Shown piece after piece: positions 22,775 through 36,600 of a stretch of 64,000 nt of DNA. Position numbers and translations under genes: made by a program. The first letter of the stretch is position 1; every line of letters starts with the position of its first letter. This DNA is from Plantago ovata (taxonomy: Eukaryota; Streptophyta; Magnoliopsida; Lamiales; Plantaginaceae), in NCBI GenBank assembly GCA_028274465.1, contig CM051455.1, positions 129,428,096-129,492,095 on the forward strand, in the 5' to 3' direction. A model generated the notes under the pieces. The model had not been told where the DNA came from and ran no database searches. It saw nothing but the letters and a program-made list of their open reading frames with translations.

Positions 22775-24675
22775 GACTTTAGCAACAAAATACTATTAGC
22801 TAAATCTGAACTGAACTAAATGCATCTCATCTGAACTGATCTGAACTGTATTTATTTTCATTAATTTTCAAATGAAAATAACAGAGCCTAAGTAAGTATG
22901 TAACTAGTCAGGCGCAGTCTCTGTAAATTACCAAGGGTGGTGGTACTTGGTACTAATCGCGAGTATTTTTGCTATCATGATTTTGAATATGATCCATAAC
23001 TTATTTATATATAAAGAATTTTCTTGTTCTTTTGTTATAATTACAAAGGAGTCCTAACAATACTCCATAACCACTAACTTCTTGACTTTGTCTTCGCTAG
23101 ATGTATACACATCCTTTTTTTTCAATTCGAATTCCAAACTTTTTAACCACTTTACAACTCAACTTAATTTCATTCTATTTGTATTTGTAGCAATACATAT
23201 GCACTTTATTTTTTTCTCCCTCCCATTTTATATATTTGTCGTTTTGAGACTTTTACAGGTTATAAGATTTTTTTTTACTGCAATTAATACATGTATTTGG
23301 GTTATTATTAATTGTAAAAGTTGTTTAGTGCACCGAATTTGGTAAAAAAATGTAAAGGAAAATTACTTGGCGGACACCAGAAGGAATGATCACTAATCTG
23401 ATTTAGGGTTGAATGATTATCAAGTAAAATTAGAAGTTTATTAAGAAATCATCTAAAACGTCAGATATTATTAAAATGGATCAAAATCCAAAACGACAAA
23501 TATATGAAATGGGAGGGATTACTTGATTTCACGCTATATCAAATAAGGGCATAAGGCAGTGGGATACTTGTTTATGTGATAAGGGGTCTAACTAGCCCTC
23601 GAATTGGTTGTGGTTCTACTTCCCATCCATCGATAGTTTCACATTCCGCCGAACACAATATTATCGACAGACGCGCGCGCGAGTATGTGCCTCATTGGGA
23701 CAAGAGATGGAATCACCGAGAAATGTGCGACTGTGTGTGTCTCTAGGACTAAAATCTGCTCCACCCAACCTTCATAGCGAGAACCCATGCCGCAGTCACA
23801 GTGTTGATTGATAGTAGCAAATGGCAATGACTTTTACACCCACCAAACAAATAATGGACAAAGTTAAAAAAGAGTGACGATGTCTTAGGAAAATGAATTT
23901 GCTTATTAGAACTCTTGTATTGGGAATTCCTTCCAAATCACTATTCAATTCTATTTTCAATAGGTGCAGCCAATGGAGAAATTCGATTTGGACCATTATT
24001 TTCATATATATAATATATATAATAGTGCGAAAAGAAGACCGGGAAGTTGCTCAAGAATAGTGACATTGAGTCTCTTGACCCTTAGCCACTTCAGACTGGA
24101 AATGGACATAACTCAGCGGTAGAAATATGCAAATGTAACTACAGGGATTCAACTACGAGCAGGGCAAATGCACGAAATAACACGACCAAAATTGCAACAA
24201 TACGCGACGTATACTTGCAATAAGCATCTTCTGAAGAACCATTCTTGGACGACTACAATTAATATAATAGAACCAAAAATGCAATTCACCGATATCCCAT
24301 ACCATGACCAAACAAATTGGTTCCTTGAAGAATTCCCACAAGCACATCTCAAACTCATGTTGCTACAGTAAAGAATATGTCAAAAGTGTTTTGCTACAAT
24401 TTAACCTGTAATTTTCTTTTGGGTTTTCAAAGTACCTGAATTCATACTGTAACAAAAAATCATCTAACTGGTACTGTATCAAACCTCTATATTCAGTTAT
24501 CTTCTCCTCCTCTGTATCTTCTGATTCACAGACAAAAGTTAGCTGCTCGCAAACAAGCCTACACCAAAAAATGTCCAAACCAATGTTCCAGATCTGGCTA
24601 CTTGTGTATACTGTGATTCTATACTATCCATTAATTTACCCTGCTGTCCTCAAGATGGCTGAGGCAAATCATACA
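22775..24675. other. AT-rich spacer and 3'UTR of the membrane protein gene
   Basis: No gene was seen. CTGAACTGAACT repeats lie at 22806-22850. A short alternating tract (CGCGCGCG near 23673) and an AT tract at 24001-24020 are present. The last few hundred bases probably hold the 3'UTR and polyadenylation region of the minus-strand gene ending at 24676. Confidence 0.5.
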
Positions 24676-27600
24676 TTAATCGTCCCAGTCATTCCCCCAT
24701 TGTGTAGTATCTACGTACTTCAAGGTGGCACCATCTTCCATATTCTTCGCTCCATCATTCGCTCCTGGTGATTTCACAGCTTTCTCCTCATCCCAGTCGT
24801 CGTCATCCCAATTGTCATCCCAGCCATTAGGTGATTCGATGGTGAAGGTGGGATCAGGATCCCGCTGACCCATTTCAAGTTCTTGATATGGAACTCCTTT
24901 GAGGTGCCGTACCCTTTTCCCAAACTTGCAGCAGGACCAAGTTCCTCCAATGAACACAACTGCCACAAAGAAAAGGTACGCCCCGTTGATAGGTGTCAAG
25001 TAACTGCTGTACGAAGGTTGGGGTATGAGAACTCCAAGTTGGATTGTACAATGCCAATCTCCAACTTTTACCAAGACTGAGGAACTTCCTCCTGTGTTTG
25101 ATGGCAACGGTACCTGATACGATCAAAGGCCAACAGGAAGAGCCTATTCAATAAAAGATTCTCCTTTCAAGAATAAGATTGCTATCCTGATTATCCGTGC
25201 AAAAGGAAAAGGATTGAATGACAACAATGAAAGTTCAACCAGGGGTAATATGCTGTTAGGATGCTTTATCTCTGTATCTTATTCAGAAAACAGTTACAGA
25301 GTAACAAAATCCAAAGTATATGAATCAATTGAAGTGAAAAATATATTAATTCATCTGTTAGGTAAATGGTGCTTTCATTGCCTGTATGAACCGTATGATT
25401 AACTAGAAGTTAGTCAAATTGTTAAGGTAACAATTGAGACACACTATATAGTTGGATTTTGGTTATTTTTACAAAAACGAGTAAAAGGTTGACAGTGATG
25501 GATTTTTTAATGCATACACGCATATCAGGGAGATGAAAGTAGGATTTAGAAACTTTCTCCTCCGACAGAAATTTAGTTCCTCGAAATACACACACACATA
25601 TCAAACAAACAATCGCAGTTTCCATGATGTAGTAACGGCCAGTACCAATAGATTAGGGAGTCACTTCTAGTTCTAGAGGTTGAAGTGCCATTTGCAGGTG
25701 CAATTCAGAACGAAAGTACTAAGGCCATCTTGAAGTTAAAGGCTACAACTTGATTACTTCACAAAATCTGTTGATAATGCAAATATATTTAATCTTGTAC
25801 CTTCTTCCATTATGGATGATGATTTACCGTTCCAAAATTTAGCAAAATTATGTTGTTCTATATTCAGCCCGGAGGACATGGAGGGTGCTAACAAAGACCC
25901 TGTAGAAACTTTCTATCCAATAAAAGCAGCAACTCGGTGAGACAGCAAATTTTTGTCTAAAGTGGCATCTGCACGACACTTGTCAAAGCTCCATCTCGTT
26001 TATTCTCGACCATAACTCACATATATGATATTCTCGGCCATAAGCTGGGGGATTTCATGGGGAATAAGACAGGACCAGGAATCCATATGAGTGAATGTGA
26101 CTTCTGACTTCTGACTTTTGAGGCCCAATAGTTTTATAAGTTTGGCATCGAGAAACAAAGATGTGGACAATTTGAGCTTTGACAAATGCCATGCAGACAG
26201 CACTTAAAGATGAATTCCTCAATTATCACAAACAAACCATTGGTGATACAAGCTCGAAAGTTTTTCGGAGAACTTAATTGTCAGCATGCCACCATGTCAT
26301 CTTTCTGACGGAGAACATAACAGTAATGCTAACTCATACACCAAACCATTACATATGTCATGGGAAAAAATATAGTAATATTTTACAATTATCTATAACT
26401 TTCATCAAAAGACCAAGTCAAATTTTACTCCAAGATGTCTAAAAGTACTTTCTCTATCTTTTGGTACTTTGTAATCATGGGACTGCAACTTTTCTATTTT
26501 CTTTATTATAATTATAATAATTTTATTATTATAATTATAATTATTATTATTGAGAATTTTGAAGAGTCATTCAGAGGTTTTGTTACTACAATGGACCTTT
26601 CAATTTTATTTAATGTACTTAACAAACCAAAAAAGCTTTATTAAAGAACAAGTAAGCCTTTAATGCTAGTGATAGGCTGCATGGGCCAAAGAAAGATCGC
26701 TAGGATCGGAAAGAAGCATCAGTCTCCTTTAGATGCTCCACCAACCAACTAAATTTCATCATAACGACAAAACGTTTTTTACTCCAATCCCTACTTGGCA
26801 AAGCTTCACAAAATAAACCATAGACAAATGTATAGTCGCTTTGACCCTGCCATTGGTATCTAGCAACATCCATGCATGCACAAACAACTTACAATAGTGC
26901 ATTCACTTTAAAATAATTATAGTAAAGATGAAGTGGCTACTGCAAATTTCAGTTCTCGCCATAGATTATTTTCAAAGCACAGATGGCATCAAGTGTCTAC
27001 ATATATTCACAGATAAGTAAAATGTTATCTTATTTTTATGTCCAAGGCATCCAGTATCAATATGCACATGATCTGGTGGAAAAGAAAGAGAGAAGATGAT
27101 ACCTTCTTGACTTGGTATCCAGATATTGCTATATCCTCCACAGAAATGTTATATGGAAGAACAGTAAAATTTAATTGCAAAGAGTCAGCGCCAACATTCT
27201 GGACAAGCACATATGATGCTTGAGACCCTGCACAAAAGGTCAAAGTTTGAGTTTCCCTATATTATGATAAATAAAATATGAGGTGTGAAAAACTGAAACA
27301 ATAAAGTTTCTAGTATGAAATGTAATGCACAAAGGTACCGACAAACAACAACTAGTAGGCACAAGTTGAAGATACCGTGCACAACTAGCAAATTAAAAAA
27401 TACTGTTATTCCATTGTTCTCCCTAGGAGGAGGCTATCTTAGTATGGACCGCACCACTAAGTAATATTGATGGATTAGAATTTATGATGGCATGTTGACG
27501 GCTGCAGATGCAATTTAGATGGTAAGCTCTCATTCCCATCACAATTTATGCTGTTTGTCTTTAGTTGGCGAGAATTGGTTAATATAGTTAAATCTTCAAC

Positions 27601-30600
27601 AATTAATTCAATATTTTATATTGATTTCTTATACTCACTTTCTATAATAAAAGCCTAGAGTAGATAACAATTTGATTCAAGTACACCAGAGACCAACCCC
27701 AAGGTATCACCATTGATGCAGCATATGCATCTCCAATGGTAGCAATCCATGACAATCTTCTATTTTAGGGTTTTTCTTGAGAAGTAAAGTAAACAGTGAT
27801 ATTGCAGTACTTAGGGATGGCCTTTGTTTAAGCATGAATGCAAACCTCAACACCAGCTCCCATGATCAAATCTTCAACCTCCTTGAGAATGTGCTATTAT
27901 TTCTTTATTCAAATCTTACATTTCCCTTGCATCATTTGACATCAAGCATGCAAGCTCGATTCTGATTCTGTACTGACATTTGTTCTGGTTTTCTTTGCTT
28001 GATGATGATATGATAAATGAATTGAGGATACCAAATTTTTTTTATTCATTTTATTCATTTTATTTATTTTATTTTTTGGTTTGGGGGGGGGGGGGGGTGA
28101 GGTGTGCTTTCACTTGGCACTGTAAGTTTGACCCTCTCCACTCCAAATACAATATGTTTGAACTAATCAATTATTCAAACTTATGTACTTGATGAAAAAA
28201 ACTTCACCGGGAAATGCACATGCAAATTGAAGAAATATGGCACAGTTCACCCCCACTCTGCCTGAACTAATGAATTAAGTCGACTTTTGGCGAATTAGGA
28301 CTAATATGTTAGTTTGGGCGAACTTGGGGGCTGCCTAACTCTCTTATTGACAATTTCACATGGACAGAACATGCATTTTCCAATTAATTTAGTCCCATAC
28401 GCAAATAGAATTATTGATTAATTGTACCAAACTCTAGGTGCCAACAATTTTGTACCCAGTGTGGAAGCTGTAAAATTTATAGTACGAAATGGGGAACTTC
28501 CCCTATATCATCACACCCCCAATTCCCTTACCACACCAAGCAAAAGAAAACTAAAACATAATGCCAGAATAGATAAACAAGCTTGCATATATTGCAAAAG
28601 AGAAAAGATGTATTTGAAGAATGAGGAAATTCCCAAGGGGGCTCAACATTTGAGCACGCAAGTTGGTGTTGATGCATGTGCTCAACATTTGAGCACGCAA
28701 GTTGGTGTTGATGCATGTGATCATTTCTGCATAAAACAAAAACCAAAGCAGGAGGTGTGGCCATCTCGGAGTGCAGCCATATTGCTTAAACGTCTTAAGA
28801 AGAAATCCCAAAATGTGAAGTAAACAGTTAAAGATGACTCCTGCTGGAGATGCATCTGCATCTTGCACTAAGTAGTTTGGTAAGATGATTACCAGGCAAG
28901 CAGAATTTGTACATTCTTAGATCTCTAAGTTTAGATGGTGATTTTATTGAGAATGACTACTTGGTTCGAAGTATTCTGTATGGGAGCCATTTCCTTGACA
29001 ACTTGGATTTTACAGGTTATCATAGTTCCATTTTCCAAATAAATAGGAATGATTATGTACACAGTGCCACGAGTACATGACATTTTTCTGACACCTTATA
29101 CAACTGTGATATTGTAAACCCAGAACTGATAAGTCTAGACAAGTGATAGACAACAATCTAGGATCTTTAACGAAGAAATTGGCTCACAAAATGTGTTAAA
29201 AAGTCCAATATACCAATCTCATGTCGTGTGAAGCCCATATTTCATGTCTATACATTCACTCAAGATGTGAAGTTAAATATGACGTACATGCAAGTTAAAT
29301 ATTTTCAATAGGGTAAAGGAAAGATGACGCTGGCAGCATACATGAACAGTTAGACAAGAAACTATGGGGACAGGAATCCCTAGAAAGGTAATATAGGTCC
29401 AGTATCTAAACAAATAAAGCTGTTTCAGCTACTCAGATAAATGTCACCGATATTGACCTCATTTTAAACTCGACCATAGTTAAGACTACCGCCAAAATTG
29501 CTCCTAATCAAGATAAACTCCATATACTATGATATGTGAACCGCTTGCCAAATATAAACCAGATGCGTCCACGAAAGCCAACGAATTTACTTTAATTCAA
29601 CCATTAAAAATAACATCTTCAGATAATATCACTAAATTTCTGTTGCAAAAACTGGTACGATTTCATATTCACTCATAAATAAATTTTTTAAAAATAAAAT
29701 AAAATAAAAAACCTGCGGGAGTCTACAGACCTGAAAATTCATTATGCAAGAGTTGTGCAGATGACACTTTAGAGAAAAATACACTCACCAACAAATTGCA
29801 ACTTTTACTAGCTAGAAGGTTTCTGCAGGGTTTTAATCTTTGTTAGCACCCCTACACAGAATAAAACAACATTATTTTGATATATTTTGGAAACCTAAAA
29901 CACCAGTAATGGAAAAAGGTACAATCTTAAATTTAGTCTTTCAATGGGTTGAACAACAGAAAACTCATTGTGTGAAAGCGTAGTCACGCCACCGTACAAC
30001 TTTTCAGTGTGATCACAATTTATGCTGTTTTTCTCTAGTTGGTAAGAATTCGTTAAATGTTAATATAGTTGAATCTCCAACAATTAATTTGATAATTTAT
30101 ACTAATGATTTATTTTACTCACTTTCTAAAAATATAAGTGTAGAGTAGATAATTATTTCAATTCAAGTACACAACAAGAGACCCACCTCGAGGTTTCACC
30201 ATAGATGCAGCATATGTATCTCCAATGGGATTTTTCTTTAGAAGCAAATGGGGATATTGGTGCACTTCGAGATGGCGAAACCACTTACTTTGTTTAAGCA
30301 TGAAATGACTACACAAACCTGGACACCGGCTTCCATGATCAAATCTGGAACGTCCTTGATAATGTATTCCTTTCTTTATTCGAATACTTAAATTTCTCTT
30401 GGCATCATTTACCATGCAATGCAAGCTTGATTCAGATTCTCTACTGACATTTGTTCTGGTTTTCTTTGCTTGATGATGTGATAAATGAATTGAGGGTACC
30501 AAAATCCGGTGGGGGCTGGGAGCTTCATTTGGTACTGTAAGTTTGACCCTCCCCTCCACGTACATTATGTTTTTCACAGACAATACTTGAACATGATCTA

Positions 30601-33600
30601 AATCAATAATTCAATTTCATTTACTTGGGGCAAAAAATTCACTGGGTAATGCACGTGCCAGCTAGGTGCACATGCCGAACTAATGAATTAAGTCAAGTCT
30701 TGGTGGGTTAGGACTAATATGTTAGTTAAGGCTATTTGGGGCCGGGGGGTGGGGGTGGGGTGCCCTTCCTCTTTTTATTCACAAATTCACATGGACAGCA
30801 CAAGCATTTTCGCATTAAATTTGGTCCCATAATACATAACTAGAATTACTGATTAGTTGTACCAAAACTTCAGGTGCCAACAATTTTGTATCCCGTGCAG
30901 AAACTGTAAAACTTATAGTACGAAATGGGGGGCTTCTCCTAATCATCACATCCCCAATTCCCTTACCAAATCATCAAGCAAAAGAAAACTAAAACAAAGT
31001 GTCAGAATAGATTACAAAAAGCTTGCATACATTGCAAAAAGAGAAAAGATGTATTCGAAGACTGAGGAAATCCCAAGGGAGCTCAACATTTGAGCACGCA
31101 GGCCGGGGTAGAGGCATGTGTAGTCATTTCTACATTAAAAAAAACCCAAGGCCGTAGGTGTGGCCATATCGCTTGAACGTCTTAAGATGAAATCCAAAAA
31201 TGTAAAGTAAAAGGTCAAAGATGACTCCTAGTGGAGATGCATCTGGCACCAAGTAGTTTGGTAACATTATTACCAGCCCCAGCAGAAGTTGTATGCTCTT
31301 AGGTAATGTTTGCAAATGCCTATAAAAATCACTTATAATCTGATTTTGCTGCTTAAAGTGTTAAAAAAAAATCTGATTTTAAGCTAAAACATGGGGTTTT
31401 TGGCATGCATATGCAATGTTTTAATGTCTGGTTGAGATTAAAATAATTACTTTAGAAGTAATAAATTACTGTATTTGGCATTTACTTACCTTTCTTATTT
31501 TTATGTTGCTTTCGGCCCCAAAAGAACCTCATTTGATGCTTTTAGCTTACAGTGGTTAGTCGGCTTAATTCTAGAGAAGCAAACACATAAATATTGAAAT
31601 CAAACACTAAATAATTGATTATAGATGTAGAAAAGCAGATAATCACTTTAAAAAAGCATTCACAAACACTACCTTTAGTATGAATTTTCTTTTCTTTTCT
31701 TTTCTTTTCAAATAAATCGAAATAAATAAACACAGTAGAATATGTGCATGGCATTTTTCTGACACCTCAGAAAGCTTAAATCTTTTCCTAAAAAAGTAGT
31801 AAAGCCAACACTTCACATCATACATATTCCTAATTGTAATGCGAGAACCAATAAATCCAAACAAGTGGAAACCTCGGATCCTTAATGGAGAAACATGGAC
31901 CCACAAGATCTATTAAAAATATCCAATATAATAATCCATATAATATGACGTAAATACAACTGCAAGTTAAATATTTTCAATATGGTAGAGGAACTGGCAG
32001 CATACATGAACAGTTAAGCTAGAGACTATGCAGGCAGGCTTACCTAAAGGTAAACAGGACCAGTATTTAAACAGATAAAGCTATTACAGTTACTCAAATA
32101 CTGTCACCAATTCAAGGTCTATCAACCACTATTTTAAACTCAATTGGCAGTTAAGACTACCACATAAACTGCTCCTGATCAAGATAAAATCCAGCCTCCG
32201 ATATACCACAATATGTGCACCTCTTGTTTCGATTCCATATATAACTAGAAGTGCGAAAGCCAATAAAATTACTTAATTTATGCTGTTTTTCTCTAGTTGG
32301 TAAGAATTCTTTAATATAGTTAAATCTCTAACGATTAATCTGATAATTTCTACTGTGGATTTCTTTTACTCACATTCTAAGAATACAAATGTAGAGTAGA
32401 TAATTAATTCGATTCAAGTACACAACGAGAGACCGACCTCGAGGTTTCACCACAGATGCAGCATACGTATCTCCAATGGTAGCCATCCTTGACAGTCTCT
32501 TTTTTTCTTTTTACTTCGTGATGGGCAAACCTCTTACTTTGTTTACGCCTGAAATGACTATGCGAACCTGAACACCAGCTTCCATGATCAAATCTTGAAC
32601 CACCTTGAGAATGTGTTCTTTTTTTTTTTTATTCGAATACTTGCATTTCTCTTGGCATCATTTACCATGTATGCAAGCTTGATTCTGATTCTCTAGTGAC
32701 ATTTGTTCTGGTTTTCTTTGCTTGGTGATGTGATAAATGAATTGGGGGAACCAAGATCCACAGGGGAAGGGGGGGACTTCATTTAGTAATTAGTACTGTA
32801 AGCTTCACCCTCTCCACTCCACGTACAATATGTTTTTCACAGCCAATTCTTGAATATAAACTAAACCAATAACTCATATTTATGTACTTGGAGCAAACAT
32901 TTCACCGGGAAATGCACGTGCGAACTATGTGGACATGCAACTCAAAGAATTATGGCACAGTTCACCCCCACTTTGCCCAACTAATGAATCAAGTCAACTC
33001 TTAGCGGGTTAGGACAAATATGTTAGTTTGGGCTATTTGGGGGGGGGGGGGGTGCTCCACCTCTTTTTAATCTAATTAGTTATACCAAATTTTCAGGTGC
33101 CAACAATTTCATATCTGGTGTGGTAACTGTAAAATTATAGTACAAAATGGGGGACTTTTCCTATATCATCACATCCCCAATTCCCTTACCAAATCATCAA
33201 GCAAAAGAAAACTAAAACAAAGTGTCAGAATGGATAAACAAGCTTGCATACGTTGCAAAAGAGAAGATATATGGGAAAAATGACGAAATTCCCAAGGGGG
33301 CTCAACATTTGAGCATGCAAGCGGGCCTCAAGACATGCATAGTCATTTCTACATAAACAACCCAAAGCCAGAGGTGTGGTCATCTCAGAGTGCGGCCATA
33401 TCGCTTGAATGTCTTAAGACGAAATCCCAAAATGTAAAGTAAAAGGTCAAAGACGACTTCTGGTGGAGATGCATCTGCATCTCGCACCAAGTAGTTTGGT
33501 AAGATTATTACCAGCCCCAGAAGAAGTTGTATGCTCTTAGGTAATGTTTGCAAATGCTTATATTAATCATTTTTTAAGTGATTTTGCTTAAAGTGTAAAA

Positions 33601-36600
33601 CAAATCTGATTTTGAGCTAAACATGGAGTTTTTGGCAAGCACACTAAAAGCTGAAGTTAAGCCAATGTTGTCAGTCTCGGATCTCGGTCTGTCTCGGTCG
33701 ACCCCAAAAACCGAGATCTCGGATCTCGGTTTCGGTTTCGGCCGAGATTTGAAGGGGATGGGAAAAAAACTCATAGAATTAGAATCAAGTAAAAAACACA
33801 TAGAATCCTTATAATTTATCATCTATCACTCACATATAGATATTCTAAATGCAAGCAAGCAAGCAAAGTCAAGAACAAGGTCTTAAGAAAAGTAGGAACA
33901 CATCTTTCCCCGTTGACATTTTTCTACATGAAGTAAACAAAATCCCATTTCAATTCAATAAAGCCCAAGTATAAAACTCTCAAATATTGTCCAATTGAAG
34001 TATTTTAGTACCAAATAACTAAATACATCAAGTATATGAGAGTATTGAAGCAACAAAACAAGAATAAAGTAAAAGCCCCAATTCAATTTCATGAAACCCT
34101 AACTTAAAATTGGTCAATTGAAGTGGAATAAGTGAACATACCTTGTTAAATCCTAGCAACCAGTGGTAGAGGGAGGAGAAATCGGCCGGAATCCACCGGA
34201 AAAGAGGTCGGAATCCGCCGGAAATGGGCGTGTGACAACATGTCGGGCGAAACGCCCGAGATCCGAGATCCGAGATCTCGCTACATCTCGGGCGAAACAG
34301 CCCGAGATGCTTATGCTGCCCGAGACGCATATCTCGTCTCGGGCAGCTGCCCAAAACGAGATCTCGCCGAGATCGACAACACTGAGTTAAGCAACATTTT
34401 AATGTTTGGTTGAGAATAAAATAAATAAGTAGTAATAAATTACTTTATTTAGTATTTACTTACCTGTACTATTTTTATGGTGCTTTAAGCCCCAAAAACA
34501 CCTCATTTGATGCTTTTCGCTTACAGCAGTTAGTGGGTTTAATTCTAGAGAAGCAAACACATAAGTAGTAAATCAAACACTAAAAAATTGCTTATAGATG
34601 TAGGAAAGCTGATAATCACTTTTAAAAAGCATTTGTAAACACTACCTTAGTATGAATTTTGTTTTCTTTTCAAATAAATAGAAATAATTAAAGACAGTAC
34701 CATGAATGCATGACATTTTTCTGACAACTTATAAAGCTTAAATCTTTTCCTGAAAAAGTAGTAAAACCAACACTTCACATCATACATATTCCTTGCCTAA
34801 AATTGTAAAGCTAGAACCAATAAGTCCAAGTAAGTGGAAACCTAGGATCCTTATATAATCCATTTAATATGACGTAAATGCAACTGTAAGTTAATGATTT
34901 TCAATAGGGCAGAGGAACTGGCAGCATACATGACAGTTACGCAAGACAGACTTGCCTAGAAAGGTAACTAGGACCAGTATCTAAACAAATAAATCTGTTG
35001 CAGCTAATCAAATTAATGTCACCAATTCACAGTCTATCGACCTCTATTTAAACTCAACTGGACGTTAAGACTACCCCATAAAATGCTCCTGATCAAGATA
35101 AAATCCAGTGTCTGATATACCATGATATGTGCCCTCGATTCTATATATAACTAGAAGTGAGAAAGCCAATGAAATTACTTAATTTAAGTAGACAAGCACT
35201 AAAATTAAGTCTTTACATATAATCTCACACACTAAATATTGTTTCAAAAACTGGTATAACCTAAGATTCACTCAAAGGAATAATACATTAATTAAATTAA
35301 ATTAAATTAAATATCAGATTCTTGCAAGCCACATCAACCACGTGCGAAATTACAGCCATAAATAATCATTTTTACGTGAGTTTTAGTCAAGAATAAAAGA
35401 GATGGTGCTTTGATAAGCATTGTGCAGATGGCACTTTAGAGAAAAACAGTGTCACCAACAAATTGTTACTTTTACTGGCTAGAAGGTTCCTACAGGGATT
35501 TAATCTTTGTCAGCGTTTCTGCATCAAATACAGCATTATTTTGCAAAATGTTGGAACACTAAATCACCACCTAGATTAATGGAAAAGGATAAGATCTTAA
35601 ATATATTTGCATTGTCTACAATTTTTGTGAACTAACAAATTGGAGTTTTAAACTTTACAATGGACGAAGTACTTATTGTCTGGATTGCACCAGCCAATGG
35701 CACTACAAACTCCAGTCAAAAAACAATTACTGGCGTGTAGGATGTTGTGTATGCAAATTTGTGAATGTGTTTATTTATTTATTATATGTTGATTATACAT
35801 TTTTCAACCAACTTCAGTAAAAGCATCTGTCATGAATAAAACTTTACCGAACTCCGGAAAAACATGTCTGTGAAAGAGATCTAAAGCCAAATGCTTGTGA
35901 ACAAAATTCAAGCTGAAGAAAAGATCCATAGCCAGGTTCTTGTGAATGAGGTCCAAGTTGAAGGGAAGATCCAGCGACATGTACTCATGAAATAGATTCA
36001 AGCTGTGGATAAGCCCAATGACAGTCACCGGAGAACACAAGCCAAAGATACAGTAGACAAAAGTTGAAGATATCAATATCATGCAGGACTTGCAGATTTC
36101 AGAAACATCGATCTTCCACTGTTCTCTGAGTAGGAGGAAGCTATCTTCGTATGAAAGATTAACTATATTGAAGGATTTTTCAAGTTATGATGATTGACAG
36201 GATTCTATGAGCTTTACAAACAGGAGTTTTAAGTTGCATGTCTACGGGTGTAGGTTACATTTATATGGTAAATATCATTTCCAATTGATTAGTGCCTATG
36301 GTTACAGGTTGCTACGTTGAGTTATTTATGGCATACTCTTATTTATGAGTGTCTAACGCTGTAAGCAGTAAATTAACTTCAGTTGGCCAACTAGTCAACT
36401 GAGGTTAGTCTTTTAATAGATTGAACACTTGAAACTCACTGTGTGAATAAGTGTAATTAAGCCGCCATACACCTTTTAAGATTGATGACAAGTCACGCTG
36501 CTTTTCTCTAGTTGGTAGGAATTGGTTAATATAGTTAAATCTCCAACAATTAATTTAATAATTCAAGTTGATTTCTTTTACTCCCTTTCTAAGAATACAA

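Noticed and set aside
28422..28823. 133-codon frame in the giant intron
   Set aside because: It is not kept in the other copies of the segment (for example 30857-31093 is a different, shorter frame); contains the 39-bp duplication.
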